This document shows, piece after piece, positions 26,008-43,981 of a stretch of 60,000 nt of DNA; the first letter of the stretch is position 1, and each line of letters opens with the position of its first letter. The DNA is taken from assembly GCA_903813345.2 (NCBI GenBank), contig CAIIXF020000006.1, positions 29,645,936-29,705,935 of the forward strand. Direction: 5' to 3'. The notes beneath the pieces were generated by a model. The model did not search any database. It was not told the origin of the DNA and worked only from the letters and a program-made list of their open reading frames with translations. The DNA comes from Owenia fusiformis. Its lineage: Eukaryota > Annelida > Polychaeta > Sabellida > Oweniidae. The position numbers were made by a program, and so were the translations under genes.

Positions 26008-29000
26008 ATGGCGACTACCGAACAACCTCTCACTTTAACAAGAGGTAGGTTTACTGCACAGTCATAGCCGTTTGAATTCATACGTGATACTAGTGTAATA
26101 GTCCATGGTATTATCCACACTCTGAGGTAGTAAGGAGATATTTGGAGCTCAGATGACTGAAATATCAACATTTAAAGTCAAACCCGGAAGACCAAATAAT
26201 ATTTGAAAAAATTTAAGAAATATTGTTTTGAATAATTTTGAGTTTAGCCTACACACGATCTATAAAGTAACGAAACTTATAATGGCCGTTAATGTGTTTC
26301 TATTTATATATCCTTACACTAATCTTATAATATTAATGTGAATACTTTTTCACAGTCTCAAATTTATTTTGTCTCCATTGACTCACACTATAGGCTAATC
26401 AAAACTACTCCTTGTTACAGTGCTAAAAAGGCAAGAACTTAACTTCGACATATTCGTGTTACCTGATGAATGGGACCCTCACGTGCCTTCCAAATGGTTG
26501 TAAATGAACTCCAATGTAACTACATCAGCTTATCTTTCCGTCCGATCAACAATAAGTACAGTTATATATAACGGAGTGGCTCCAGGACCGACAATTGTCG
26601 GTACTGGAGACTGTCCAGGGGTATTTGCTGGGGTACCGACAATTGTCGGCACTCTATCGTCAACTAGTAGTGGCAGATAGAGAACCGACAATTGTCGGTA
26701 CGCAAGTGGCTGCTACGTGTTTTTGCTAGAGAGCCGACAATTTCATAAATAAATGCACTACTTTTACTTTTAATATTACCTCATCACTGTTAGCCTAGTG
26801 GTAAGCGAGCACGACTCAAACACACTCGGTCCCGAGTTCGAATCCCGGCAAGACCCACTTTTTTTCTTTTGAGGGGGGGCATAGTGCTTCTTTTGCAGTA
26901 TGGAATCGTACAGGCATTAACTTGTAGTGAGCCATAATTTATTTCGACAAAAATTGATTCAACTTCCATCAAAATTGTCCTACAAGCTTCAATTAAAAAA
27001 CATTTTAAAGCTCTTTTCTTGTTCTATCTAATGGGTCGATATATACAGTTAGGGGAGGGGATGCTTTCGCCCCCGTCGCTCTCTACCCTTACTACGTCAT
27101 GGCACAGGAGAAATATCTCATTTGGAATATATCACTGTTTACTTTGCGTTTGGTAGCTCTCTCATGCGAGATGGAATTGTGGCCATTAACTAAGGGAGCC
27201 AAATGCAACTTCCATCAAAAATTGTGCTATAAGGTATGAGTACCGTAATCCAACACCAAATTCGAAAATTCATAACAATACTTTGCACATATGGCGTTCG
27301 TGACCAACTATGAAACGCTTACCCCCCATAGTGTTATATATCAAAATGCACCTGTCCATATAGGGGTTCGATTGACCTACATCAAATTATACGGAGTCAG
27401 GTTACTTTTTGAGATATCAGCGTCCGTTTATTGTAACTCGCGTTTGCTACCACTTCCTCAATTCTGATATGACGGGCAAACGCGTAGTAAACATGCTCAC
27501 GTTCGGAACTATTTTGACCTACATCGCTATTTTCGTAATTCAAATGAAAGTTGAACTCCTCTTTATTTTGACACCAAATAGTGGCATACTAGGTACCCTA
27601 GAAAGAGAAGCCAACTATGGGTTATTTAGAACGATACCACAGGTTTTTAAATGGACTATATAGGGGTTATACTTTTTGGCGGATGGATATGGAACCTCAT
27701 ACCATAAGCTTCAAATAAAAAACATTCTAGCTATTTTCTTCTATCTAATGGGTAGCAAACGCCCCTTTCTACGCCTGATCGGCTCAGGAGAAATATCCTG
27801 TCTGTTTAGAATATATATAGCCGTTTACTCTGCATTAATAGCTCTCTAACGTCTTACTTGTTCATGATTTTTATTGGGCCTTTCAACGTTTACTACCATT
27901 CCCTGTTCCCGGGCTACCATTTTTTGACTGGGTTTGGTAATCCCCGGGTAACCGGGGCTAATGCCCTCCCGGGTTTTGCACTTGTTCCCAAAATATTCGT
28001 ATGATATCTGAAATATCCCCCCGCGCATTGCGCATGCGCCAGAAAATTCGAAAATCAATATTTGTCGGTCCTCTAGCGTGTAAACACAGCATATCTCCCG
28101 TACCGACAATTTATTTGTCGGTCCTCTAGCGTGCCACCACATCAGAGTCTAGAGTACCGACAATTGTCGGTACTCTAGCCTTTACGTATATATAAGAAGA
28201 GCTAAATAAAATGCGAACATCCGAGCATCAAACAAACATTTCATTTTCACACATTGTCGGTAATATAACATATCATAACTTCAGGAAATGACAAGCCATT
28301 CGGAAAATTCGTGGGAATATTTTCAGTTCGTTTACATTTCTTGTTTAAAGCTGGACTAAGCTCCGAAACGCAATCTTGGGTTGTTTCGGGGGTGAACTTT
28401 ATCATTTTGAGCTTAATGAAAGATTATAGAATGATGAACAAATGGGGCAAAGCTTGTGTAGAAATACTTACGATAAATGTGTCATTTCAAAGATTTTTTA
28501 TTGAATTTGCTTCGATCGGAGCCGGCGATATGATTTTGGAAAGGTTTCTAAATGAAGAACGTGATGTCACTTCCGAATCATAGCATTCAAAATAAGTAGC
28601 GTTTAATTACTCTCTCCATACATAATAATACGGTGGTGCAGTGGTAGAACCCTCGCCGAGCACGCGGGAGGCCCGGGTTAGAATCCCGCATTCGCCTTTT
28701 TATTTTTTTAACTAAATGATTGTTCTTTGATATTACGCAAAAAAAATTTTTTTATTTACATAAACTTTATATTACAGCTTGAAAATGTAAAAACAATATG
28801 TGTCAACATATTGCGTTTTGGAGCGATGTGCAGGTTTAAGGTTCAACTGGAAAGTAACATTTTGGTAAAAAATTTTTATACCTGCACATGTTATTTTCTG
28901 GTACAAAATTAAGTATGAAGGCATGTGTGTATTTCCTTGCTTCCCTCAGGAAAGTATCATTACACTTTCTTTTAGTAAACCTGGAAACAGGTCAATGGCA

Positions 29001-32000
29001 GCTTCTGTGTTGTCTGGAAACTTTGAAAGAAAATTTGGAAAAATAGAAAGTGTGAAATATCAGAATTTCCAGGAGATCCCATTGAACTCCTACCAGATAT
29101 TCTAAAAGAAGACAATGTAATGATACTTTCCTGAAAAAAGCAAGGAAATTGACACATGCCTCCATACTTTATTTTGTACCAGAAAATAACATGTGCAGGT
29201 ATAGCAATTTTTTACCAAAATGTTATTTTCCAGCTGTACCTTAACTGTACTTATTGTTGATCGGACGGAAAGATAAGCTGATGTAGGTACATAATGGAGT
29301 TAGTTTACTACCATTTGGAAGGCACGTGAAGGTCCCATTCAGGTAACACTCATATGTCGAAGTTAAGTTGCCTTTTTTAACACGCAACAAGGAGTAGGCC
29401 TAGATCTTTAACCTAAATGTGAGCACCTGCTAGGCCTAATCGAAATACTTTTGACCAGTCTTGGATTAGACAGATTTTACTCTAGTTTATGAATTTTGGA
29501 ACAATATATTTCTGTTTCATTTCAGATATAAGTCGTGCAATTGAACTCTTAGACCAGCTTCAGAAAAGTAAGTAAAAAATTTTGTTTATACATGGCTAAT
29601 GTACTGTTACAATTTGAATATGAAAGTTTATAAGGAAGAGTAAAAAGTGGCTCATCTTTGCGTCATCAGCAAGCATTTTAGAATGCAGTTTGCCTTTTGT
29701 ACTAAACCTGAATGTAATTAAAATGTTTGAAATGCTGCTCTCTACAGTCCATTTGACCAGTACACTATCTGTTGTTGTTTGTGCTCTAGGTGGAGAGGTA
29801 ACCAGTCCAAAGCTAGCTTCCCTCCAGAAGGTGCTTCAGAGTGAGTTCCTTGGGGCAGTAAAGGAGGTCTATGAGCATGTATATGAGACTGTAGATGTTG
29901 GGGGCAGTGCAGAGATCAGAGCAAATGCAACTGCAAAGGTTGGTTATGAACTCGTTGTAGTCCCTAGACCAGTAGACATTTTTACTGAATGTAATCCACC
30001 CATAGTGGCAGTGGTGTCAAATCTCAAGACTTGTACCAGGTCAAAGAACCTGGCTGATTCAAACCATTGGCTTTCATTGAGAGCCCATGTTCAAACTTAT
30101 CGGCTGGTGTCTAGCGCAAACATGACTGTAAATTGGACAATCATGCTTTCAATCTAAGTTGCTAACTCATCCTCAGTCTGAAAGGATCTTCTTAAAGTTC
30201 CTCTAAGAACAAGCAGGAACGAGCAATTCTGAAACTTGATAAAAAATCCCCCATTCCTATGAAAAATTCCTCGAGAGATCACTGGTGTCTCTGATTCTAA
30301 ATATAAAAGTAAATATGTGCCAGAGCCGAGAGGGTTGTCTAGGGTTAGTCAGTATTGTCAAATGTTTGGAGGGGACTGGGAGCGTATGTCTAAGCATAGA
30401 CATGTGTATTTTAATGGAAAGCTTCATCATCATAAAGCAGAACTTAAAAACTCTTTGAAGTTTTTAATATTACTCTATTTAGTGGTCCACTATTAATAGA
30501 TTTATATATTTCTTTTTTGATTTTGCTTGTGAACCAAGGCTGATCATCAAACCTTGAGGAAATTGTTCTAGCACTTTGTATCAACGTTTACATCTGTGTT
30601 CCTGATTCTAAACATAAAGCAAATAGGTACCAGAGGGTTATCTGAAGGAGGGTCAGTGACTGATATGTCATTTATATGACATATGATTATTGAGTCAATA
30701 AAAGGTATATATTATGAGCCAAATGTTTGGAGGGGAGTGTACTTCTAAATAAAAGGCATGTGTGGTTCAATAATAAGCTCCAACAGGGAACTTGAAAAGT
30801 GGTACTTAAAAAGTCTTTGATGTTCTATATTACTTTACTTCATTGCCTACTAGATTGTCCCCCTCACCGTGTATATGAACAATGGTGCTGTATTAATTAT
30901 AGCCTGTAGTGTAGCCTTAGTAGATGTTTTCTTGGATAACAAAAATACAGGGTGACACAAACTTTGAAACTATGCTCCATGGAGCAGCTCTACAATAAGT
31001 TTCAGATGACTAGCTCAACTAGATGCACTTTTATGAGTGTTACAAGCTGTGCTCTAAATACAGTCCATTCCTTTGCAGGCACACATTTGGATTCTACTGA
31101 CAAAGTTGTTATCACATTTGCCTGACATGAACTCTCCAGATTTTTATCTCTGGGGTACTTGAAGGAACATGTGTATGAAAGAAACCCCCAAGTCAAAAAA
31201 AACTTGGAGAGATCACCAGAGAATCAGGGCCATTTTTGTGGAAGAATGTTTTAGGGTCATCAATAACTTTGCCTGTAGAATCCAGATATGAACTTCTCTA
31301 TTGCTAGTACTTTATTTCATTGCCCACTAGATTGTTCCCAGATTTTTGTGGACAAACAAACAAACAAACAAACAAACAAACAAACAAACAAACAAACATT
31401 TATTTATTCATTTATTTGCAGGCAACAGTAGCAGCATTTGCAGCCAGTGAGGGCCACGCCCACCCCAGAGTAGTTGAAATGCCCAAGACAGATGAGGGGC
31501 TAGGGTTCAATGTGATGGGGGGTAAGGAACAGAACTCGCCCATCTATATATCTCGTATCATTCCTGGGGGTGTGGCAGACAGGGCACAGACTCTTAAAAG
31601 GGGTGATCAACTTCTCTCTGTCAATGGAGTGGTATGTATAGCTTAGACACTCTCTGTTTGATTTAAACAAAAATGATGTACTGTAGATACTTACTTTTCC
31701 TGAAAAGAAATGTTTAAAAAAAATTTCATTTCAGCAAACTTTATATTAAGCTTCCCAATACATGATTCAGATTTAGATTAAAATTATATAATTGATTTGT
31801 GTTCATCTGTTTAAATGACAAATCAGGATTATTTTGCATTTCATTACCCTAATCTATTGTTGATCTCACAGTGCTTCAATTACCATACCTAAAAAGGGAT
31901 ACTAAATTGCCACATTTTCAGCCAAACATCTTTTGACATATTGATTCCAAGGAATGCCTCTTGTGAAAATCTTGAACTGATTACATGTAGTTTTCAGACT

Positions 32001-32350
32001 AAGGTGGCCATTTTTATGTCAACACCACATATCGTTATAGTCTTCATCTTTTTTGTGGAGGCACTTGGAGGTTGGTGCTTGGCGGTTGGTGTTCGGTGTG
32101 TGTAACAAATGGCAGGTGGTGACATTTTGCATGTTGTATCTAGTTTGATATTACTGCTCACTATGTGTCTAATATTTTCTTGCAGTCTGTAGAAGGAGAG
32201 CCACACGAGAGAGCCGTTGATTTACTAAAAGCAGCCCAAGGCTCTGTAAAATTAGTTGTTCGCTATACACCGCGTGTTCTAGAGGAAATGGAAGCAAGGT
32301 TTGACAAACAAAGAGCTTCGGCACGAGGGAGGCGACCTGTTGTTCCATAG
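26008..32350 (+). CDS. LIN7: LIN7 scaffold protein (L27 + PDZ), five coding exons
   Basis: LIN7 joins CASK/MPP-type MAGUK scaffolds through its L27 domain and holds receptors and channels at junctions and synapses through its PDZ domain. Exons are 26008-26044, 29526-29567, 29790-29938, 31422-31631 and 32186-32350; all borders are GT/AG and phases agree, giving 200 residues (vertebrate LIN7 about 197-233). L27 (about residues 12-70) shows [18 protein letters not shown] and [20 protein letters not shown]. The linker reads [23 protein letters not shown] (about 92-174) has the carboxylate-binding loop GLGF at 102-105, [18 protein letters not shown] and [11 protein letters not shown]. The C-terminus [20 protein letters not shown] is family-typical. 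The ATG sits in CAAGATGGCG and is followed by a 3.5 kb first intron full of mobile elements. Identification is certain. Confidence 0.97.
26585..26748. repeat. palindrome cluster 1 (ACCGACAATTGTCGGT)
   Basis: Three complete palindromes built on CCGACAATTGTCGG (near 26587, 26636 and 26692) and one half-site (about 26733, CCGACAATTT) lie within 160 bp, spaced 50-60 bp apart. Confidence 0.75.
26784..26857 (+). repeat. tRNA-like sequence with Pol III boxes
   Basis: An A-box-like TAGCCTAGTGG (26791-26801) and a B box GAGTTCGAATCCC are spaced as in a tRNA, with a nearly complete T arm. A TTTTTTT run follows. The acceptor stem does not pair and the anticodon arm is unconvincing. This is a tRNA-derived sequence (SINE head or pseudogene), not a working tRNA gene. 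Confidence 0.55.
28058..28265. repeat. palindrome cluster 2, including a perfect 30-bp palindrome
   Basis: Sites are TTTGTCGGTCCTCTAGCGTG, an interrupted CCGACAATTTATTTGTCGG with the same CTCTAGCGTG flank, and a perfect palindrome at 28149-28178 (CTAGAGTACCGACAA plus its inverse). A final ATTGTCGGTAAT follows. The core word is the same as in the cluster 1.4 kb upstream. Confidence 0.75.
28628..28696 (+). repeat. tRNA-Gly(GCC)-like pseudogene
   Basis: GGTGGTGCAGTGGTAGAA, CTCGC...GCGGGAGGCCCGGG and the T arm closely follow eukaryotic tRNA-Gly(GCC). Defects: the anticodon loop reads CGAGCAC (position 33 is G and the GCC is lost), the T loop has TTAGAAT instead of TTCGA, and the acceptor stem does not pair. 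A TTTTTATTTTTTT terminator follows immediately. Confidence 0.65.
28822..29243. repeat. inner foldback beside the right arm
   Basis: About 28837-28966 and 29110-29241 are inverted copies (blocks ACCTGCACATGTTATTTTCT, GGCATGTGT, AAGTATCATTACA), with ~140 bp between. It abuts the inner edge of the right arm of the 3 kb element, which suggests one insertion next to or into the other. Confidence 0.65.
31110..31250 (+). pseudogene. mariner/Tc-type transposase remnant in LIN7 intron 3
   Basis: Translation gives [12 protein letters not shown] and, after a one-base frameshift, [13 protein letters not shown]. This matches the segment around the third catalytic Asp of mariner-like transposases (SPDLTPxDFFLWGYLKxxVY). 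About 150 bp upstream ACAGGGTGACACAAACT looks like a terminal sequence. Dead fragment. Confidence 0.6.
31348..31397 (+). repeat. (CAAA)n microsatellite
   Basis: About twelve CAAA units end 25 bp before LIN7 exon 4. It sits where the polypyrimidine tract and branch region would be, although a TTTATTTGCAG tract follows it. Confidence 0.9.
32010..32137 (-). repeat. GTGGTGACA short interspersed repeat, copy b
   Basis: AACAAATGGCAGGTGGTGAC and TTTTTTGTGGAGGCAC place it in the family first described at 14463. It lies in LIN7 intron 4, ~50 bp before the last exon. Confidence 0.6.
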
Positions 32351-32437
32351 GGACTGATTTCATGAGACAATTCTTGAGTCTGTGTTGTTTAAAACATCAT
32401 CATGGTCATCTTTTATAATGGACATAAGGCCGGAGTT

Positions 32438-32443
32438 AATAAA
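32438..32443 (+). terminator. possible LIN7 poly(A) signal AATAAA
   Basis: First AATAAA, 88 bp after the LIN7 stop. LIN7 3' UTRs are often long, so later signals may be used. Confidence 0.35.
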
Positions 32444-34940
32444 TTAAATGTTTAGCATATCTTTTTGGGAACATGTTAATGTTCAGGTTATGCACTCGGG
32501 GAAAGTATACAGCACTGCTTCTCTCAATTACAGTCTCCATGTGTAAGCTAAAATAAGGTATTGTGCAGCATACATGGAATATTAACCTTGATATATGCAT
32601 ATTTTATCTGTTATGATTTGACAGAAAGTGTGTTTTATTGTCTATATTAAGTGAACTTTTGCTGATACATGAAGTCTTTTTCCATAACCAAAATTAGGTA
32701 ATGCTAAACATATTATTTATTTTTCCTGGCCTAAAGACAGTGATTTGTGTTAAGAAACTAGGAATAACAGGCAGTTTGCCAATTGTAAGTGAAAATAGAT
32801 ACAGTTCAATATTTTAGTGGAATAAGTATGCCCAAGTGGGGTTTATTCTTTATGTTGTCTTTCAATTGAAAGATGGCGCTAAAATGAGATGTTTATCATG
32901 AAAAACAAAATCATTGTCAGAATAGAAACTAAGAATACACACACTCAGAAAGCTGAATTTAGATCTTGTAAATGTTTAGGAGTCAAGATTGCCAGATTAA
33001 AGGCAGTTCTTGTTGCCATGTTTAACACTATATATAAATTATGTTTGAAAGTATTAAATTGAATTATTCAGCCAAGGATGTTTACCATATCATAAAATGT
33101 CATACGTTTAGTATTAATTATGCACCCAGTAGATCTATATTTGTATATTTAGGAAAACGTATTTATGTGTACCATATACTCTAACCAATATTTCATATAA
33201 TCATGAATCATACCATATTAATTCAGAAAGATGTAATCATGAATTTTTTTTTTCAATATCAATTGATTTAACATTTCAGAGATGTAATGAAGCAGTATTT
33301 GAAGATCATTATAGGGACCAGTTTTTTTTACAAAACAGTTTTTTTCCAATAAACCCTTTGCTCTTTCTACTTAAAAGAACCAGGATGTTCATGAATTCGC
33401 TAGATATATGATATCAAATGTTGTGGGTTTTATGTGTTTATGTACAAAGTTCTAAAAAGTATCCTGCAAAATAGAATTACTCATTAATAGAGAAAATAAT
33501 TTTGGAATTCTTCATAGTAAATACTGCTCTCAGCAACCTTTGACATTATAAATCAAGCCAATGCAGCATAGTTCTTTGTCTGCAGTATATCAAAAGATGC
33601 CAGGGCTCATCCAGGGTCCATTCAAATACATTTCGGTGAAAATTTGGAGGACACATTTTGAAAACAAATTCTTTACTGATTCTATTGCAGAGTGAGAGTT
33701 TTCAAATAAATCAACAGGGGCAAGGTTAAGATTTTGTTAGCTCCACTAGTTAATTCTCAAGTTATCTGGTGATTAGGCGCAATCCTGTTTTAATCTGACA
33801 GCCAGTATCATCGTAAACTTTGTGGTTTTATCAGCAATACAGATGTGTACATAAATATATTGAAATTGATTTATAATAAAATGAAAATAACATAAGCTGA
33901 TGTTGTTGTTTTTAACCTCATGTATATTTATATCCCAAAATTCACATGTTCAGTACATAGGGCTAATCCATAAATTCAATCCAAGCAAGCTAATTTTTCA
34001 TTGGGTGCTTATAATTAAAATTTCTGGTCTCTGCAATGTTTCTTTAATAAAAAGTAGAAAATGAATGAAACCTCCAACATACACTTTAATAAAATATGGC
34101 AATTCAGGAATGAATGAGTCCAGAACAATACGAGTCTGTTGGATGATTCAGGTCCCAGGGCAGGTTCTTGGTGAAATTCTACAAATTAGCCCTACAATAC
34201 TAGTAAATAAGAATTAACATAAATTGATGGTATAATCCATAAAAGTTCCATATATAAAATTATAATAATGTATGTAAATAATAATATTGCAATTTCTATG
34301 CTAAAATTGGAGAGATAACTTGCTTTATACAAATGTGTAACCCTGTTTTGATTTAACTTCTTGCCTTGGGAAATATTCTCGAAAAAAGACCCCGAATTCT
34401 AAAAACAAGGACTGGATTGAACAGAAAAATGCTGATTTACCTTGTGAATGTACCCTTAGTAAAATGGCCATGGAACATATAACAGAGTCTTCTTTGAGAA
34501 AATTAGATAATAAGTATAATTGTTTTTATCCTTTTTAGTGTCTGAACTCACTGAGGGGCTATTATAGACAGTTTCCATTTGTGTCAGGTTGTGTATAATT
34601 GTATCACTTTAAACTCTGAATGAAAATGGAAGACCTAACTGAGCTCATTTTATCTCTTTCCCTTTATTCCTTTTAAGGGCATAGCCAGAATCTAAATTTG
34701 GAGAGGCAAACATCAATAGGCGAGGCATTTATTTCAGTTAAGATTTTGATGAGGCACTCACCTCACCTACCTCATGCCTGGCTGCAGAGTTGCCCATTTT
34801 ACTAATCTAACACATACTTAAATGGTTTCTTTTATAACACATACAGTCTTACTGAGTGCATTGTAGTCTATAAACATTATATAATATTCAAATCAATATA
34901 TATCTTACAAGATTTATATTTCTACATCCTCCAACAAGAC
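32444..34940. other. LIN7 downstream region, no gene seen
   Basis: AT-rich and without supported exons on either strand. It may include the LIN7 3' UTR. Confidence 0.4.
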
Positions 34941-35065
34941 ATTAACATGCAAAATGTCACCACCTGCCATTTGTTACAGACACCAAACACTGACTCGAAC
35001 ACCATTCACAAAAAGTAGGAGACTATAAAAATATGTCACTACTTCTGGTGGTGACATAAAAATGG
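34941..35065 (+). repeat. GTGGTGACA short interspersed repeat, copy c
   Basis: It runs from ATTAACATGCAAAATGTCAC through CACAAAAAGTAGGAGAC to GGTGGTGACATAAAAATG. This is the most complete copy in the window. Confidence 0.65.
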
Positions 35066-37104
35066 GACTCCGGAACCCATTTCTCCTTCAGAATGAAGAG
35101 ACATTCTGGACCTTGAAAGCCTATGGTAAAAGGATACTGTAATAAGTGGTATTTAATCCAAGTGGTTGATTTTCCAATGGTAAAAGTTTATCTTTTTCTT
35201 AATTTTAACTTTCCTGATGACAAGACACTTCCCATTGAATAACATTATGAAGATAATATTTCTGACATTTAATTACCGAAACTGGCAAAAATTAGGCAAA
35301 AGGTAAATTAAATGATTAGGCAAAATCACCACTTATTCAGTAACACTTTTGCTGATATGCAAATAACTAGAATGTTTGTGTTTGTGACTTGATCCCATAA
35401 TAATAACATGGAATATAATTGCCCAATATATACTTTTGATATACATTTAAATGTTATGATGTACTATACAGATTAAAAGTACAGTTACTTTTAAGTATAT
35501 ACAGAAGTCCCAATTAATTTGTGTATTTACATATCTCCATAATATGATGTACTGTAAGCTCACCAATATTGTACATGCATATGTACAGTGACACCTGTAA
35601 AGTGAAACACCTCTAGAAGTGGAACTCCTCTGTCCGTGGAACACTTTTCAGAGCACAAAAATTAAAAATTTGTAGACTGATCATTTCCAGTTTACTCCAC
35701 TGAAATCGCATTTAATGTATAAGAGACAGACACACTTACAATGTATAATTACTTATTAGCCAGTTTTAAATTGACTGAATTAAATACTGAAATACTTGTA
35801 ATGTAGATTTTACACTGTTCATTGTGTTATAATAATTGGAAATTAGAGAATGGACAGCTAATAGAAAGCTAGATGGATTAAACAGCTATCTGAAAAATCT
35901 ACAATACAATTGGCACCTATCTTAGCTGCTTTAATTGTGTATCCCCATCCCCATGGTTATATTCCCAAATTATGGAAAATTTGCATTGGTAATGATGGAA
36001 GAGAACCATAAAAAATATAAACAGCTTCAATTAGTTTTAATAAATATGGCAGTTGATTTAACACCTTAAATTACATTATTAGCCAAAAACTAAAGCGAAT
36101 TTTGAAAAATAATGTTAGCATACTTCTGGGGGACAATTTGGGTTCATTGATTGAAGCCAAATAGAACATGAGCTTTGGAAAAAATACTTATAACCTATAA
36201 TTTGCCATATACCCTGTTCAAGGTACACATTCAGAGGTACATTTTTATACGAAAAGAAAGATCTTACAAAAGGTGAAATTTATGCCTGAGACTTTGGTAT
36301 GTCATCAAGCCAATAAAGAACAGATTAGTCATTGTCACTGTATTGAGCATTATTTGAACAGAGTGGTTTCATTTTTGACTGCAGGTTACACTTAAATCTT
36401 TACATGGCAATTGAACTCACAAAATATGTTGAGCAACAGGCTAAGTCACATGGCTGGAATTTGAGAAAAAACAGTCAAAGAAATAAAACTTCGCATAACA
36501 TAAGTTTTATTGGAAGGTGTTGGATATGGGGTTTATCTTGAGGGAAATATATATTTTTATTGAGAGGCCACTGATACATATGTTAGATATTTTTCTTTAC
36601 TTACTTCCTGTATAGATAGGACCCACCCCATATTCAACCATTAAATAACTGTTTTATTCAATAAAAGACCGCATCTCAAATTCCACTTTGGAACACTGGC
36701 CAATTTTAAATATATTGCATAACTTCCTCTATTTGCTTTGAATTATACATTACAAATTCAAATCATTACAATAATTTACATTTGATATGATTCCTGATTT
36801 TACAGATTGCACAAAACACAATTCAGAAAAATATACCACAAAATAAAAACACCATGTGATATGTACATGCAAATAAGACAATTTCAAAAAACATATGGGT
36901 AGTTTTGTCTCTGTAAAATAAAACAACAAAATCTTACAAGTCATAAAAAAAGTTCCCTGTTATCAATTCCATCGTTTTAATACACTGTAGTACTGTTAAT
37001 TTGGTAATACTGTTCCATTATGGCTAGAAAACAGCTTTACACAACAGCTGTACATAACAGCTCAATGAATGACTAAAATAGATCATTTGAACTGGATTCT
37101 ACAT
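35066..37104. other. no gene seen
   Basis: Intergenic between convergent LIN7 and choline kinase. A stretch at about 35586-35660 (CACCTGTAAAGTGAAACACC) resembles the interior of the pogo/Tigger-like MITEs. Nothing else is supported. Confidence 0.4.
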
Positions 37105-37268
37105 TATAGTAAAACCTGTAAAGTGGAACACCTTTATAAGTGGAACACTTTTCCAAGTCCTGTTTCTCATTTACTTAATGTGAACTGAACCTCTGTGTGT
37201 TAAACACCTCTGATGTGAAACACCATTTTGAAGTGGCAAAGGTGTTCCATTTTCTCAGGTTTTACCGT
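37105..37268. mobile_element. pogo/Tigger-like MITE, copy 2
   Basis: TAGTAAAACCTGTAAAGTGG and, inverted, TCAGGTTTTACCG mark the ends. The interior has repeated AAGTGGAACACC. Its right end abuts the choline kinase poly(A) signal. Confidence 0.6.
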
Positions 37269-37270
37269 GT

Positions 37271-37276
37271 TTTATT
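37271..37276 (-). terminator. poly(A) signal AATAAA for choline kinase
   Basis: On the minus strand AATAAA lies 45 bp after the stop codon, the first signal met. It sits within a few bases of a MITE end. Confidence 0.5.
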
Positions 37277-37320
37277 TCAATTTCATGCATACTTTGTATC
37301 AAACATGCTGCTCCAGTCAA

Positions 37321-43175
<5,855 letters not shown>

Positions 43176-43981
43176 CTGAAACAAAAGAGATTTTTAGTAT
43201 CAAAGTTATACTACAAGAAGTTTAGGGATACAGTACTGAAAGTATTTTACGTCATAAAAATTCATAATTCATTGTACTTAGAACATTTGAGTTACTTTTA
43301 TAATTCAAAACAGTACAAGTAATTGACCCCTAGGAGATGGGGTCACAGGGGAGTTTAATTTGATTTCCTTATTTGTATTTTATTTTTTATTTTTATCCAT
43401 TTATTCCTATTTTTAAATATACCACTTTTGATTGTTTATCTTTAATTAATCATAGGTTACATATTATGTACACAGTACCAGTTTTACCAACCTATATGTA
43501 TACAGGTTTAGTTAAGGTTCTGAAAGAAGCTGGTCAAAATGGCATTACTGACCAGTTGCAATGCTACTTTCCTGTACTGGTCGGTATCTAAATTAACCTG
43601 GGGGCCATTAACAGAAGCTTCATAAAGTTAAGAATTCGTAAAACCAATTGTTCTCTAACTGTGACGTCATTATATCCATGGTTACAACAATTGATTTCCG
43701 AAATCGTAACTTTACTAGGTTAATGTTAATGACCCCCTGGCAAATGACCAGTGGACTGACCCTTAGCTCAAGCCCTGTATACATATGAAGAAATGACATT
43801 CGATTTCGAAAGCCTGTCGAATATGAACACTAACACTAAGTGTTTAACACTAACACTTTTTATAGTGAACACCTCATGAGGCAAGTGAACACTTCTCAAT
43901 ATTAACTCTTATATTGGAATACCTCTTTAAGATACATTGAGGCAGTTTTTCCTATCATTTTTAAAATAAAACCCATCTTCA

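Larger units (their letters stand above)
26391..29402. mobile_element. 3 kb foldback element in LIN7 intron 1
   Basis: Two arms of ~165 bp, roughly 26405-26564 and 29238-29396, are inverted copies at about 80-85% identity. Shared blocks include ACTTAACTTCGACATAT, CACGTGCCTTCCAAATGG, CATCAGCTTATCTTTCCGTC and CGATCAACAATAAGTACAGT. Outer edges read TAGGC in both. The core contains two clusters of CCGACAATTGTCGG palindromes, two tRNA-like sequences and a second foldback next to the right arm. No transposase was recognised. Superfamily unknown. Confidence 0.65.

Noticed and set aside
26784-26857. Functional tRNA gene
   Set aside because: A and B boxes are present but the acceptor stem does not pair and the anticodon arm is not convincing.
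28628-28696. Functional tRNA-Gly gene
   Set aside because: The anticodon loop has lost U33 and GCC, the T loop lacks TTC, and acceptor ends do not pair.
29690-30157. A 155-residue frame as a gene of its own
   Set aside because: Only 29790-29938 is coding, as LIN7 exon 3. The rest is intron readthrough.
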